From: Actinomycetes bacterium
GTDB lineage: Bacteria > Actinomycetota > Coriobacteriia > Coriobacteriales > Eggerthellaceae
Length of the DNA: 59,723 nucleotides
NCBI GenBank assembly: GCA_023460315.1
Contig: JAEWQO010000086.1
Coordinates: forward strand, 1 to 59,723
Direction: 5' to 3'
Every line of letters begins with the position of its first letter. Position 1 is the stretch's first letter. Shown piece by piece: positions 49,781 through 59,367 of the stretch. The notes beneath the pieces were generated by a model, which was not told the DNA's origin, did not search any database, and was given only the letters and a program-made list of their open reading frames with translations. A program made the translations under genes and the position numbers.

Positions 49781-50615
49781 GGATGTCGCGGAAATCACGC
49801 GCAGACGTCGCTGCGAACTGCTTGGAGTGTCACGTACGAATACGTACTACTCACCGGCGGCGCCAAAGCAGTTGTCTGCAGAAGAAGTGGAAGCGAGAGA
49901 AATACGCATGGCGATCATCGATGACCTGCATATCGATCTGCCCGCGTCAGGCGCGCGCAAAATGGCGAAAGGATGCGCGAAGCAGGGCTATCAGACCACT
50001 CGCTACCAGGCAAAATGCCTGATGGAGGAGATGGGCATACGGCCAATTTATCCGAAGCCGAACACGTCGACGCCGGCCAGGCACCATCCGAAGTTTCCGT
50101 ACCTGTTGCGCAATATGCGCATCTGGCTGCCGAACCAGGTATGGGCAACCGACATCACGTATATCAAGCTCGGCCATACGCACATGTACCTCAGCGCTAT
50201 CATCGACTGGGCCACACGCATGATCGTGGGCTGGGAGTTGTCAGACACGCTCGAGGCCGCGCCGGTCGTGAAATGCTTCGAGAGGGCAATCGAAGAGCAC
50301 GGCGTGCCCGCTGTGGCGAATTCAGATCAAGGGAGCACCTATACCGCCGACATCTACGTGAACTGCCTGGCCGGACACGGCATCCGCCAGAGCATGGACG
50401 GCAAGGCGCGCTGGGTGGACAACGTGGTGATGGAACGCTGGCGGCGAACGCTGAAAACGGAGTGGCTGCGGCTCCAGGAATACGAGACGCCACGTCAGCT
50501 CAGGGACTGCATCGCGCAGTCCGTTGACCTGTACAACAACAGGCGGCTGCACGAATCACTCGACTACAGGACGCCTGCGGAATGCTATCATGAGCCATCC
50601 GCCCAAGCGGCATGA
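49707..50615 (+). CDS. IS3-family transposase OrfB (DDE integrase domain)
   Basis: A catalytic subunit with an rve-type DDE core. The first Asp is in WATDITYIKLGHTHMYLSAIIDWATRMIVGWE, the second in ANSDQGSTYTA, and the Glu in DNVVMERWRRTLKTEWL. It ends with YNNRRLHESLDYRTPAECY. The start is uncertain: the open frame begins with TTG 49707, inside orfA. The frame is offset by +1 (or -2) from orfA, whereas most IS3 elements use -1 frameshifting. OrfB may therefore be separately initiated here. Confidence 0.88.
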   Translation: MNATIFGKAVKSLASTQARSGLAAEDVAEITRRRRCELLGVSRTNTYYSPAAPKQLSAEEVEAREIRMAIIDDLHIDLPASGARKMAKGCAKQGYQTTRYQAKCLMEEMGIRPIYPKPNTSTPARHHPKFPYLLRNMRIWLPNQVWATDITYIKLGHTHMYLSAIIDWATRMIVGWELSDTLEAAPVVKCFERAIEEHGVPAVANSDQGSTYTADIYVNCLAGHGIRQSMDGKARWVDNVVMERWRRTLKTEWLRLQEYETPRQLRDCIAQSVDLYNNRRLHESLDYRTPAECYHEPSAQAA

Positions 50616-50881
50616 GTGGAACCAGGCAACGATGGGAGTCTCTTAGAAAAGTTCAGATCGTGTCTAGACAATTCGGCCACTTTAGTCGATCGGCTTTCCA
50701 AAGGCTACTCGGGAGCGTCGCATTCAGCCTTCGATGTTAATGGGCTGGACAGAGGCAGTATCGCTTATTCCTAAGAGCTTGCAATTGGTATAGCAAGATA
50801 CGGATAAGCGGAAACCCCCTTGCAACATGCAATGAGAAGCAGGCCCCAAAAACCGCTGCGCGCCAAGCAAAGGACGGACAC

Positions 50882-53446
50882 ATGAACAAGCAACAGTTAG
50901 CATCGAAAATCTGGGAATCAGCCAACAAGATGCGCTCGAAGATTGAAGCGAACGATTACAAGGATTACATCCTCGGTTTCATCTTCTACAAGTTCCTTTC
51001 CGACCAAGAAGAACGCCTGTGTAAGCAAGAGGGCTTCAGCGAGGCAGACATCAAGGCACTCGACGAATCCGACACTGAAACTGTTGAATTCATCCAGAAG
51101 AAGATAGGCTACTTCATTTCTTACGAAGACCTGTTTTCTACCTGGATCAAGTCGGGCAACGACTTCGGCATCGACAACGTGCACGATGCCCTCTCCGCAT
51201 TCGACCGCCTTATCAACAAAGCCCACAGCAAAGTGTTCGATGGCATCTTCGAAACGCTTCAAACCGGCCTCTCGAAGCTTGGGGAAAGCGCTTCAGCGCA
51301 AACCAAAGCCGCGCGCGACCTTATCCATCTTATCAACGACATCCCCATGGATGGACGCCAGGATTACGATGTGCTCGGCTTCATCTACGAATATCTCATC
51401 AGTAACTTCGCTGCAAACGCTGGAAAAAAGGCGGGCGAATTCTACACCCCTCATGAAGCGTCTTTGCTCATGTCGGAGATCATTGCGAATCACTTGCGAG
51501 AGAAACCCGAAATCAAGATTTATGACCCCACCAGCGGTTCTGGGTCGTTGCTTATCAACATCGGCAAAGCTGTTGCCCGTCGCAACAATAGCGAGGATGG
51601 AATCAAGTACTATGCTCAGGAGCTAAAGCAAAACACGTACAACCTCACGCGCATGAACCTGGTCATGCGCGGTATTTTGCCTGACAACATCGTAACTCGC
51701 AACGGTGACACACTCGAAGAAGACTGGCCCTACTTTGATGAAAGCGACCCCACGGGAACATACGAACCTCTCTACGTTGATGCGGTAGTATCCAATCCCC
51801 CATATTCGCAAAACTGGGACCCAACCGACAAAGACGTTGACGCTCGATTCTCCTATGGCCTCGCGCCGAAATCCAAGGCAGACTATGCCTTCTTGCTCCA
51901 CGACCTCTATCACCTGCGCCCAGAAGGAATCATGACCATTGTTTTACCTCATGGCGTGTTGTTTCGCGGTGGCGAAGAAGGAGTCATTCGGAAGAATCTC
52001 ATCGAGCATCACCACATCGATGCCATTATTGGGCTTCCTGCAAACATCTTCTTCGGCACCGGGATCTCTACCATCGTTATGGTGCTGCGTCAGAAGCGCG
52101 AAGCGAGCGACGTGCTTATCGTTGATGCCTCGAAAGGCTTCGAAAAGGAAGGAAAGAACAACAAACTCCGTGCATGCGATATCAAGAAGATTACTGACAC
52201 CGTTATCGCACGCGAAAGCATTGATAAGTTCTCTCGCCTAGTCAGCATCGACGAGATTCGTACAAACGATTACAACTTGAACATTCCTCGCTATGTTGAT
52301 TCATCCGAGCAGGCAGAGTCGTGGGATATTTACGCGTCGATGTTTGGCGGCATTCCAGTTAGCGAAATTGATAGCCTCGATAATTACTGGAAGGCTTGGC
52401 CAAGCCTACGCTGCGCGCTCTTTTCAGAGAACGGCACGCCTTACGCAACACTCAAAGCAGACGATGCGAAAACGTGTGTAAAGGATAACGGTGACGTATC
52501 TGCTTTCTGCCAGTCTTACAAACACGCTTTCGACGGATTTGAGGACTTCTTGATGCGCGAGTTGGTTGACGGCTGCGAAACCGTCAACATTACCGAAGAG
52601 GAACCCCGTGTAAGCAAAGAACTGTTTGAACGCCTTGAAGGTATTGCATTAGTCGATAAGTATTCCGCCTATCAAACTCTTGATGATGAGTGGTCTGAAA
52701 TAGATGTTGACCTAGAAATCATTCAATCCGAAGGCTTTTGTGCTGTTACCAAAGTCGATCCCAATATGGTGATCAAGAAGAAGGCTGGTCGCGATCAGGA
52801 AGTTCAAGACGGCTGGGTCGGACATATCATTCCCTTTGAACTGGCACAACAAACCCTTCTGCCAGACAGGTGCAAAGCGATTGAATCGATGGAAACACGC
52901 CTGAGTGAAATCACATCAACCTATGATGAGCTTTTAGAGTCCTTAAGCGAAGAAGACAAAAATACGTCAGCTATCAATGATGCCGGCGATGCTTTTGTGG
53001 CGGCCGAAGTTAAGAAGGCTACAAAAACCCTGAAAAAGAATGCAGTGGAAGAGGGCTCTCTTGATGCGGTTATCTTGACGGCGGCTTCACTCATGGATGA
53101 AGAAAAGCAGCTGAAGTCAAAGATAAAGTCTGATACCGCAAAGCTGCATGAGGCAACCAAGAAAGCTATCGAGGCTCTTGATGTCGATGGGGCCAAGGAA
53201 ATGCTCAGATTGAAGTGGATTGCACCCATCATGGATGGCATCTACGCTATGCCACTCAAGGTTACCGAAGAAGCAGTTGCGAAGATTAACGCGCTTGCAA
53301 GCAAATACAACGTCACCTATTCAGCTGTCATGGACGAAATAGCCGCCGCTGAGTCTTCCCTTGCGTCAATGATCGATGAACTTGTTGGCAATGAGTACGA
53401 TATGCGCGGCCTGTCCGAGTTCAAGTCCCTCTTAGGGGGCGAATAG
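50882..53446 (+). CDS. hsdM: type I restriction-modification DNA methyltransferase subunit HsdM
   Basis: An N6-adenine methyltransferase of the type I complex (M2S, with R). It has an N-terminal helical HsdM domain (QQLASKIWESANKMRSKIEANDYKDYILGFIFYKFLSDQEE). The SAM-binding motif is IYDPTSGSGSLLINIG (about residue 215) and the catalytic motif SNPPYSQNW (about residue 303). At 854 aa it is much longer than the classic 500-aa HsdM. The extra C-terminal 350 residues are charged and helical, with a likely coiled coil (about 660-790). It is the first gene of the operon, about 190 nt behind the IS. Confidence 0.94.
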   Translation: MNKQQLASKIWESANKMRSKIEANDYKDYILGFIFYKFLSDQEERLCKQEGFSEADIKALDESDTETVEFIQKKIGYFISYEDLFSTWIKSGNDFGIDNVHDALSAFDRLINKAHSKVFDGIFETLQTGLSKLGESASAQTKAARDLIHLINDIPMDGRQDYDVLGFIYEYLISNFAANAGKKAGEFYTPHEASLLMSEIIANHLREKPEIKIYDPTSGSGSLLINIGKAVARRNNSEDGIKYYAQELKQNTYNLTRMNLVMRGILPDNIVTRNGDTLEEDWPYFDESDPTGTYEPLYVDAVVSNPPYSQNWDPTDKDVDARFSYGLAPKSKADYAFLLHDLYHLRPEGIMTIVLPHGVLFRGGEEGVIRKNLIEHHHIDAIIGLPANIFFGTGISTIVMVLRQKREASDVLIVDASKGFEKEGKNNKLRACDIKKITDTVIARESIDKFSRLVSIDEIRTNDYNLNIPRYVDSSEQAESWDIYASMFGGIPVSEIDSLDNYWKAWPSLRCALFSENGTPYATLKADDAKTCVKDNGDVSAFCQSYKHAFDGFEDFLMRELVDGCETVNITEEEPRVSKELFERLEGIALVDKYSAYQTLDDEWSEIDVDLEIIQSEGFCAVTKVDPNMVIKKKAGRDQEVQDGWVGHIIPFELAQQTLLPDRCKAIESMETRLSEITSTYDELLESLSEEDKNTSAINDAGDAFVAAEVKKATKTLKKNAVEEGSLDAVILTAASLMDEEKQLKSKIKSDTAKLHEATKKAIEALDVDGAKEMLRLKWIAPIMDGIYAMPLKVTEEAVAKINALASKYNVTYSAVMDEIAAAESSLASMIDELVGNEYDMRGLSEFKSLLGGE

Positions 53447-53447
53447 T

Positions 53448-54698
53448 ATGTCCGAAAAAGCATCAGTTCCCGCAATCAGGTTCAAGGGTTTTACCGACCC
53501 TTGGGAACAGCGTACGCTAAGTAGCCTATGTTCACTCTTTACGGACGGCGACTGGATTGAAGCAAAAGACCAGAGCTACAACGGCGTTCGTCTAATACAA
53601 ACAGGCAATGTTGGTGTTGGCAAGTACCTCGACAAAGGTGATCGAGCAAAATGGATTAGCGAAGACACCTTTCTGAGTCTGCATTGCACAGAAATTGTTG
53701 CTGGAGATATTCTTATTTCACGTTTGCCTGAGCCAGCTGGACGAGCTTGCGTGGTTCCTGAACTGGACGAACGCATGATAACCGCTGTTGACTGCACTAT
53801 TTGTAGGACCTCGCCGGACTGCGAATCTGGTTACCTTCTTCAGTATTTATGTTCCGGTGAGTATTTGGGTGCAGTTCGCGACTTCCTTGCTGGAGGTACG
53901 CGCCAAAGAATTAGCCGATCCAATTTAGCAAACTTCAATATACCCATTCCGTCAGTATCTGAACAAAAGGAAATCGGCAACTATCTCGGAAGACTCGACA
54001 ACCTCATCACCCTTCATCAGCGTAAGCACGACAAGTTAACCATCTTCAAGAAGTCGATGTTGGAAAAAATGTTTCCAAAACCCGGCTCCGATACGCCTGA
54101 GATTCGCTTCAAGGGTTTTTCTGACCCTTGGGAACAGCGTAAGTTCTCCGACCTGGTTCTTATCGAGCGAGGCGGATCACCTCGTCCTATTGACGCATAT
54201 ATTACGGAAGATCCCACAGGGCTGAACTGGGTAAAGATTGGTGACGCGCCTAGCATGGGGCGATACATCACTTCTACCTCAGAGAAAATTAAGCCTGAGG
54301 GGCTTTCGAAAACAAGGCAAGTATATCCAGGCGACCTAGTTCTCTCTAACTCCATGAGCTTCGGTAGACCGTACATTATGGCTGTTGAGGGGTGTATTCA
54401 TGACGGATGGCTACTAATTCGAGACGCTCAAAACCAATTTGATCCTGTATTTCTCTGTCATATGTTGGGTGCACCCCAAATGCTTGACCAGTACCGAATG
54501 TTCGCCTCCGGAAGTACGGTAAATAACCTGAACAAAGAGCTCGTGGGGAATGCCACGGTTCCTGTGCCCAATAGGGACGAACAAGTGAAAATCGGCAAAT
54601 ACCTAGACGGGCTTGACAGCCTCATCACCCTTCATCAGCGTGAGTTAGAATTACTAAAGAAGATTAAGCAATCATGCCTGGAAAAGATGTTTGTCTAA
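53448..54698 (+). CDS. hsdS: type I specificity subunit HsdS (two target-recognition domains)
   Basis: A 416-aa specificity subunit that sets the bipartite DNA target. It has two TRD halves, each introduced by the same words (PAIRFKGFTDPWEQRTL and PEIRFKGFSDPWEQRKF) and each closed by a spacer helix (LDNLITLHQRKHDKLTIFKKSMLEKMF and LDSLITLHQRELELLKKIKQSCLEKMF). The internal duplication is exact enough at DNA level to recombine with the partial cassettes downstream. It starts 1 nt after the hsdM stop. Confidence 0.93.
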   Translation: MSEKASVPAIRFKGFTDPWEQRTLSSLCSLFTDGDWIEAKDQSYNGVRLIQTGNVGVGKYLDKGDRAKWISEDTFLSLHCTEIVAGDILISRLPEPAGRACVVPELDERMITAVDCTICRTSPDCESGYLLQYLCSGEYLGAVRDFLAGGTRQRISRSNLANFNIPIPSVSEQKEIGNYLGRLDNLITLHQRKHDKLTIFKKSMLEKMFPKPGSDTPEIRFKGFSDPWEQRKFSDLVLIERGGSPRPIDAYITEDPTGLNWVKIGDAPSMGRYITSTSEKIKPEGLSKTRQVYPGDLVLSNSMSFGRPYIMAVEGCIHDGWLLIRDAQNQFDPVFLCHMLGAPQMLDQYRMFASGSTVNNLNKELVGNATVPVPNRDEQVKIGKYLDGLDSLITLHQRELELLKKIKQSCLEKMFV

Positions 54699-54718
54699 AG
54701 GAACAGGAGGGAATTGCG

Positions 54719-54907
54719 ATGGATAGAAAGCGCGTAATGCAAGAAGCGGTACATTCTGGGGAGATGGAAGGCTCATACTTCTCTGCAAAGTTCAATGAAG
54801 ATGCTGAAGAATACGTTCAAGGCGACATCTCCATTGAGGAGCTTATGCGGCGAACGAAGCGGCGTTGGGTGAACAAGCCAAAAGGTAAAGAGAAAGCCCA
54901 TGCCTAG
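54719..54907 (+). CDS. VbhA-type antitoxin of the Fic toxin
   Basis: A 62-aa protein with the Fic-inhibitory helix motif S/T-x-x-x-E-G/N: Ser13-Gly-Glu-Met-Glu17-Gly18 in VHSGEMEGSYFS. The motif Glu blocks ATP gamma-phosphate positioning in the Fic active site. An AGGAGGG lies upstream of ATG 54719. It overlaps the fic start by 8 nt, the standard antitoxin-toxin order. Confidence 0.88.
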   Translation: MDRKRVMQEAVHSGEMEGSYFSAKFNEDAEEYVQGDISIEELMRRTKRRWVNKPKGKEKAHA

Positions 54908-55568
54908 CTCATTTGTGGATCCATACGTAGACCCCCTTCATAACGTGTTGCGAAACAAGGTTGGTGCAATAACCTATGATGAGCTTCGCAATGCAGAAGG
55001 TGAGTTTGTTACATTGCGCATCGGCGAATTCTTTGAAACCTTGCCTATTCGTGTGAGCGGAACGCTGGATGACTTGAGATATCTGCACCGGGCGCTGTTT
55101 CAGGACATATACGATTGGGCCGGAGAAATCCGGACGGTTGAAATACGCGCTGCTGAGGGTTCAGAATTCTTTCTGCCGTCTCCCAACAAGATCGCCATGG
55201 GCATAGCCTGGGCAAACGATGAGCTAAAGAAGGATCGGATGCTCAAGGGACTACCCTTGAGTTCCTTTGCCGAGCGGCTTGCTTACCACTACGACAACTA
55301 TAACTTCGTCCACCCCTTCCGCGAGGGCAACGGCAGAACTCAGCGTCTGCTGTGGACGCTCCTTTGTCACGACGCAGGATATGACCTTCGTTGGCAGAGC
55401 GTAACGGGAAAAGAAAACGACAGGGCAAGTCGATTGGCCGCCGAAGAGCAAGACCTGACTCCCCTTACGGAAATGTTTTCGCGCATCGCGACACCTTGCG
55501 ACCCTAACGTTCCCATCAACAATGAATTCACTAACGGTTTTATGCTTGCTGATAGCCAAAAGGAGTGA
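54900..55568 (+). CDS. fic: Fic-domain AMP-transferase toxin
   Basis: A 222-aa Fic protein (class I, partner of VbhA-type antitoxins) predicted to AMPylate target proteins. The catalytic loop is intact: HPFREGNGRTQR starting at His138, with the flap region EIRTVEIRAAEGSEFFLPS. Fic toxins of this class modify, for example, topoisomerases, but the target here is unknown. The pair sits inside the hsd operon between two hsdS sequences and may be addictive, selecting for retention of the operon. Confidence 0.92.
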   Translation: MPSSFVDPYVDPLHNVLRNKVGAITYDELRNAEGEFVTLRIGEFFETLPIRVSGTLDDLRYLHRALFQDIYDWAGEIRTVEIRAAEGSEFFLPSPNKIAMGIAWANDELKKDRMLKGLPLSSFAERLAYHYDNYNFVHPFREGNGRTQRLLWTLLCHDAGYDLRWQSVTGKENDRASRLAAEEQDLTPLTEMFSRIATPCDPNVPINNEFTNGFMLADSQKE

Positions 55569-55572
55569 TTGG

Positions 55573-56208
55573 GTGACTACTTCAGCAACATTGCAGCCCC
55601 ATCCGCCCGCGTGCAGACTCATGTCAAGCAAACGACGTCCGCATTCTTGGGAACAGCGTAAGCTGGGAGAATGCGGTTCGACTTACGGAGGGCTATCAGG
55701 TAAAACCAAGGTCGACTTTGGGCATGGTGACGCGCGTTTTGTTCCTTATACAAACGTTTTTGATAATCCTGTTACGGACATATCGAGGCTTGAGTCTGTT
55801 GAGATCGATCAAAGCCAGAACGAAGTTCGTAATGGTGATGCACTGTTTACGGTATCCTCGGAAACGCCGGAAGAAGTTGGCATGTCTTCAGTTTGGTTAT
55901 CTGACCAGCGAAATGTCTACCTGAATAGTTTCTGCTTTGGATATCGTCAGGATGGGTCATTTGATTCGTTATACCTTGCGCACATGCTTAGGTCGCAATC
56001 TGTGCGTGTCGACATGACACTGTTGGCGCAAGGGATATCGCGTTTTAACATCTCAAAAAACAAGGCAATGGAGTTGACGGTACCGGTACCCGAGCAGGCT
56101 GAACAGCGAGCCATTGGCACTTATTTCCAGCAGTTCGACAACCTCATCACCCTTCATCAGTGTAAGCAGTACAGACGAACAACCAGTAAAGGAGTATATT
56201 TGCGATGA
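55573..56208 (+). CDS. half-size HsdS (single target-recognition domain)
   Basis: A 211-aa frame with a GTG start at 55573 (GGAG upstream) and an odd N-terminus. The TRD begins at HSWEQRKLGECGSTYGGLSGKT and ends with the hsdS spacer LDNLITLHQ as FDNLITLHQCKQYRRTTSKG. After this the helix sequence is lost, so the partner half is missing. It could work as a dimerising half-subunit or be a donor cassette for recombination with the full hsdS. It overlaps the hsdR start (ATGA, 56205-56208). Confidence 0.8.
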   Translation: MTTSATLQPHPPACRLMSSKRRPHSWEQRKLGECGSTYGGLSGKTKVDFGHGDARFVPYTNVFDNPVTDISRLESVEIDQSQNEVRNGDALFTVSSETPEEVGMSSVWLSDQRNVYLNSFCFGYRQDGSFDSLYLAHMLRSQSVRVDMTLLAQGISRFNISKNKAMELTVPVPEQAEQRAIGTYFQQFDNLITLHQCKQYRRTTSKGVYLR

Positions 56209-59200
56209 TTTTCGAATCAGAAGTCGCCTTCGAGGCAGCTCTCATCAGCAACCTTCAGAAATACGGATGGGATGATAAGGGTGGCGTTCTCGAACACCCC
56301 ACCGAGAAGGATCTCCTTGACAACTGGGCCTCCATTTTGTTTGAGAACAACCGCGATATCGACCGCTTGAACGACGTACCACTAACCGCAAGTGAAATGC
56401 GTCAAATCCTCGATCAGATTATCGAGTTGCGCACGCCCTCGAAGTTGAATGGGTTTATCAACGGCAAAACGGTTTCTATCAAACGCGACAATCCAGCGGA
56501 CACGCTGCATTTTGGCAAAGATGTTAGCTTAAAGATTTACGACCGCCGAGAGATTGCCGCAGGTATGAGTCGCTATCAGATAGCCCAGCAGCCTCACTTT
56601 GCCACCAAATCAGCAATCCTCAATCAACGCCGCGGCGATTTGATGCTGCTGATCAACGGGATGCCGGTTATCCATATCGAGCTGAAGCGCTCCGGCGTGC
56701 CGGTAAGCCAGGCAGTGGACCAGATTGCGAAGTATCGTCACGAGGGCGTGTTTACGGGGTTGTTTTCGCTCGTTCAGATTTTTGTCGCCATGAACCCCGA
56801 TGAAACTAAGTACTTTGCCAACCCCGGGATTCAGGGGAAGCTCAATCCCGACTACCAGTTCCATTGGGGCGACTTCAACAATGAACCTATTAACGACTGG
56901 CAAAAAATCGCGTCTTCGCTACTCAGCATTCCCATGGCACATCAGCTCATTGGCTTTTACACCGTAGCAGATGATTCCGACGGCGCGCTGAAAGTCATGC
57001 GCAGCTATCAGTACTACGCTGCAAATGCTATATCTGACAAGGTTGCGAAAACGCAATGGGGTGAAAAAGATAGCCACGGCGGTTTTATCTGGCACACCAC
57101 AGGTTCTGGCAAAACAATGACCAGCTTCAAATCTGCGCAGCTCATAGCAAACTCCAAAGATGCCGACAAAGTGGTGTTTCTCATGGACCGTATCGAGCTA
57201 GGCACACAATCATTGAAGGAGTACCGTGGCTTCGCCGAAGAAACCGAAAGCGTGCAGGAAACTGAAGACACGCAGGTACTGAAAGGGAAACTCAAGAGCA
57301 TAAATCCTGCGGACACGCTCATCGTAACGTCCATCCAAAAGATGAGCCGTATACATGAAGAAGACGGCGGCATGTCTTCTCATGATATCGAGGTCATCAA
57401 CGACAAACGTATTGTGTTCATTGTGGACGAATGCCACCGATCTGTCTTCGGCGATATGTTGGCAACCATCAAAGAGACGTTCCCCCGTGCAATTTTCTTC
57501 GGATTCACAGGAACCCCCATCCAAGACGAAAACAGCAAGAAGAACGCAACCACAGCAATGGTGTTTGGGAACGAACTGCACCGCTACAGCATCGCCGACG
57601 GCATCCGAGACAAGAACGTCCTTGGCTTCGACCCCTACATGGTGCCCACATTCAGAGACAAAGATGTGCGCCAAGCGGTGGCCATCAGCCAAGCCAAGGC
57701 AGGCGACTTGGATGAGGCTATGAGCGACCCGAACAAGTCAGAGGTGTTCTATTACTTCATGGACACCTCAAAGGTTCACATGGCTGGCGATATCGAAGAA
57801 GACGGGCACAAGGTTAAGGGCATCGAGGATTTCGTTCCAAACAAGCAGTACGGCACCGACGAGCACAAGCAATGCGTGGTTGACGATATCTGCGAGAACT
57901 TCCCTGTATTGAGCCACGGAGGTAAGTTCCATGCGATATTTGCCACCAGCAGCATTCCCGAGGCGATTGAATATTATCGACTGTTAAAGGATCAGGCACC
58001 GGCCTTGAAGGTTTGCGGTCTGTTCGACCCAAGCATCGACAACAACCCAGGTGCTATCTTTAAGGAAGACGGTCTTGTCGAGCTCATAAAAGACTACAAC
58101 GAGCGTTATAACAAGGCATATACGATTCCTACGCACGCTCAGATGAAAAAGGACATGTCGGCCCGCCTCGCACATAAGAAGCCCTATATCGGCATCGAAA
58201 ACAAACCTGAAGAACAGATCGATTTGCTGATTGTTGTTGACCAGATGCTTACGGGGTTTGATTCGAAGTGGATCAACACGCTGTACATGGATAAGCTGAT
58301 GACCTATGAAAACGTTATTCAGGCGTTCTCGCGCACGAATCGCCTGTTTGGGCCAGACAAGCCCTTCGGTACCATCCGCTACTATCGCAAGCCGCATACC
58401 ATGCGCAAGAACATCGAAGAGGCTGTGCGCCTGTATTCGGGCGACAAGCCCCTTGCACTGTTCGTCTGCAAGCTTGATGAGAACATCTCTATGCTGAATG
58501 CAATTTACGAGCAGATAAAGGGTATCTTTGCTGCGTCTGGTTCAAGCGACTTTTCCAGTCTGCCAGCCGAAAGCTATGCAAAGGCTAAGTTTGCCAAAAC
58601 GTTCAAGGAATTCAACGACTGTCTAGAGGCTGCACGCGTACAGGGTTTCACCTGGGACAAGGACACCTACGACGTGCCGCAGGAGGATGGCAGCGTTGCT
58701 ATATGTACCGTAACCTGCGATGAGCAGACTTTTTTGACGCTTGCGTTGCGCTATAAGGAGCTGGCTGCCCCAAGCCCCGGTACCGACCCTGACGACAATC
58801 CTCCCGACGATGCCCCCTACGATTTAGACGGATACCTTACCGAAATCGATACCGGTCATATTGACTCTGACTACATGAATGCGAACTTCACTAAGTGGCT
58901 TAAGGCGTTGAACCAAGAAGGGGTACCGCCGGAAACACTTGACGCCTTGAGCAGAGAACTTCATCGCTCGTTTGCATCGTTGACTCAGGAGGAGCAAAAG
59001 TACGCGAACATTTTCCTGCATGATGTTGAGAGCGGCAATGCCGAACTCGAACCAGGAAAAACCATGCGCGACTACATCACGCAGTACCAGCGTACCGCCA
59101 AAGACGACCAGATAGATGCACTTGTATCAGCCCTTGGAATCGACCGCGACCAACTTGTCGGAATAATGGCGGCGGAAGTTACGGAATCAAACATCAACGA

Positions 59201-59363
59201 ATACGGCCGCTTTGACAAGCTTTGCGAAACCGCTGATAAGACCATCGCTCGCTCATTTTTCGAGGGCCTAGAAGGCTCGTCAATCCCGCCTTTCAAAGTG
59301 GGTATCAAGATTGACAAACTTCTGCGCGAATATGTCCTTCAGGGTGGCTTTGACATCGAGTAG
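56205..59363 (+). CDS. hsdR: type I restriction endonuclease subunit HsdR
   Basis: A 1052-aa ATP-dependent translocase-nuclease. The N-terminal PD-(D/E)xK nuclease has GDLMLLINGMPVIHIELKRSG (Glu-x-Lys near residue 157). The SF2 helicase core has Walker A in WHTTGSGKTMTSF (about residue 297), the DEAD-box variant FIVDECHRS (about 406), GFTGTP, and motif VI in VIQAFSRTNRL. The C-terminal helical domain binds HsdM. All motifs are intact, so restriction should be active together with HsdM and HsdS. Confidence 0.95.
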   Translation: MIFESEVAFEAALISNLQKYGWDDKGGVLEHPTEKDLLDNWASILFENNRDIDRLNDVPLTASEMRQILDQIIELRTPSKLNGFINGKTVSIKRDNPADTLHFGKDVSLKIYDRREIAAGMSRYQIAQQPHFATKSAILNQRRGDLMLLINGMPVIHIELKRSGVPVSQAVDQIAKYRHEGVFTGLFSLVQIFVAMNPDETKYFANPGIQGKLNPDYQFHWGDFNNEPINDWQKIASSLLSIPMAHQLIGFYTVADDSDGALKVMRSYQYYAANAISDKVAKTQWGEKDSHGGFIWHTTGSGKTMTSFKSAQLIANSKDADKVVFLMDRIELGTQSLKEYRGFAEETESVQETEDTQVLKGKLKSINPADTLIVTSIQKMSRIHEEDGGMSSHDIEVINDKRIVFIVDECHRSVFGDMLATIKETFPRAIFFGFTGTPIQDENSKKNATTAMVFGNELHRYSIADGIRDKNVLGFDPYMVPTFRDKDVRQAVAISQAKAGDLDEAMSDPNKSEVFYYFMDTSKVHMAGDIEEDGHKVKGIEDFVPNKQYGTDEHKQCVVDDICENFPVLSHGGKFHAIFATSSIPEAIEYYRLLKDQAPALKVCGLFDPSIDNNPGAIFKEDGLVELIKDYNERYNKAYTIPTHAQMKKDMSARLAHKKPYIGIENKPEEQIDLLIVVDQMLTGFDSKWINTLYMDKLMTYENVIQAFSRTNRLFGPDKPFGTIRYYRKPHTMRKNIEEAVRLYSGDKPLALFVCKLDENISMLNAIYEQIKGIFAASGSSDFSSLPAESYAKAKFAKTFKEFNDCLEAARVQGFTWDKDTYDVPQEDGSVAICTVTCDEQTFLTLALRYKELAAPSPGTDPDDNPPDDAPYDLDGYLTEIDTGHIDSDYMNANFTKWLKALNQEGVPPETLDALSRELHRSFASLTQEEQKYANIFLHDVESGNAELEPGKTMRDYITQYQRTAKDDQIDALVSALGIDRDQLVGIMAAEVTESNINEYGRFDKLCETADKTIARSFFEGLEGSSIPPFKVGIKIDKLLREYVLQGGFDIE

Positions 59364-59367
59364 CAAA

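Larger units (their letters stand above)
49341..50688 (+). mobile_element. IS3-family insertion sequence
   Basis: About 1.35 kb. Imperfect terminal inverted repeats are seen: left 49341 TGTCTAAACTGGTCGATAG..., right end at about 50688, whose reverse complement reads CGACTAAAGTGGCCGAAT. The CACGA block also matches with a one-base offset. Two overlapping genes (orfA and orfB) fill it. The exact ends and target duplication are uncertain because the right end does not show the expected CA. Confidence 0.8.
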
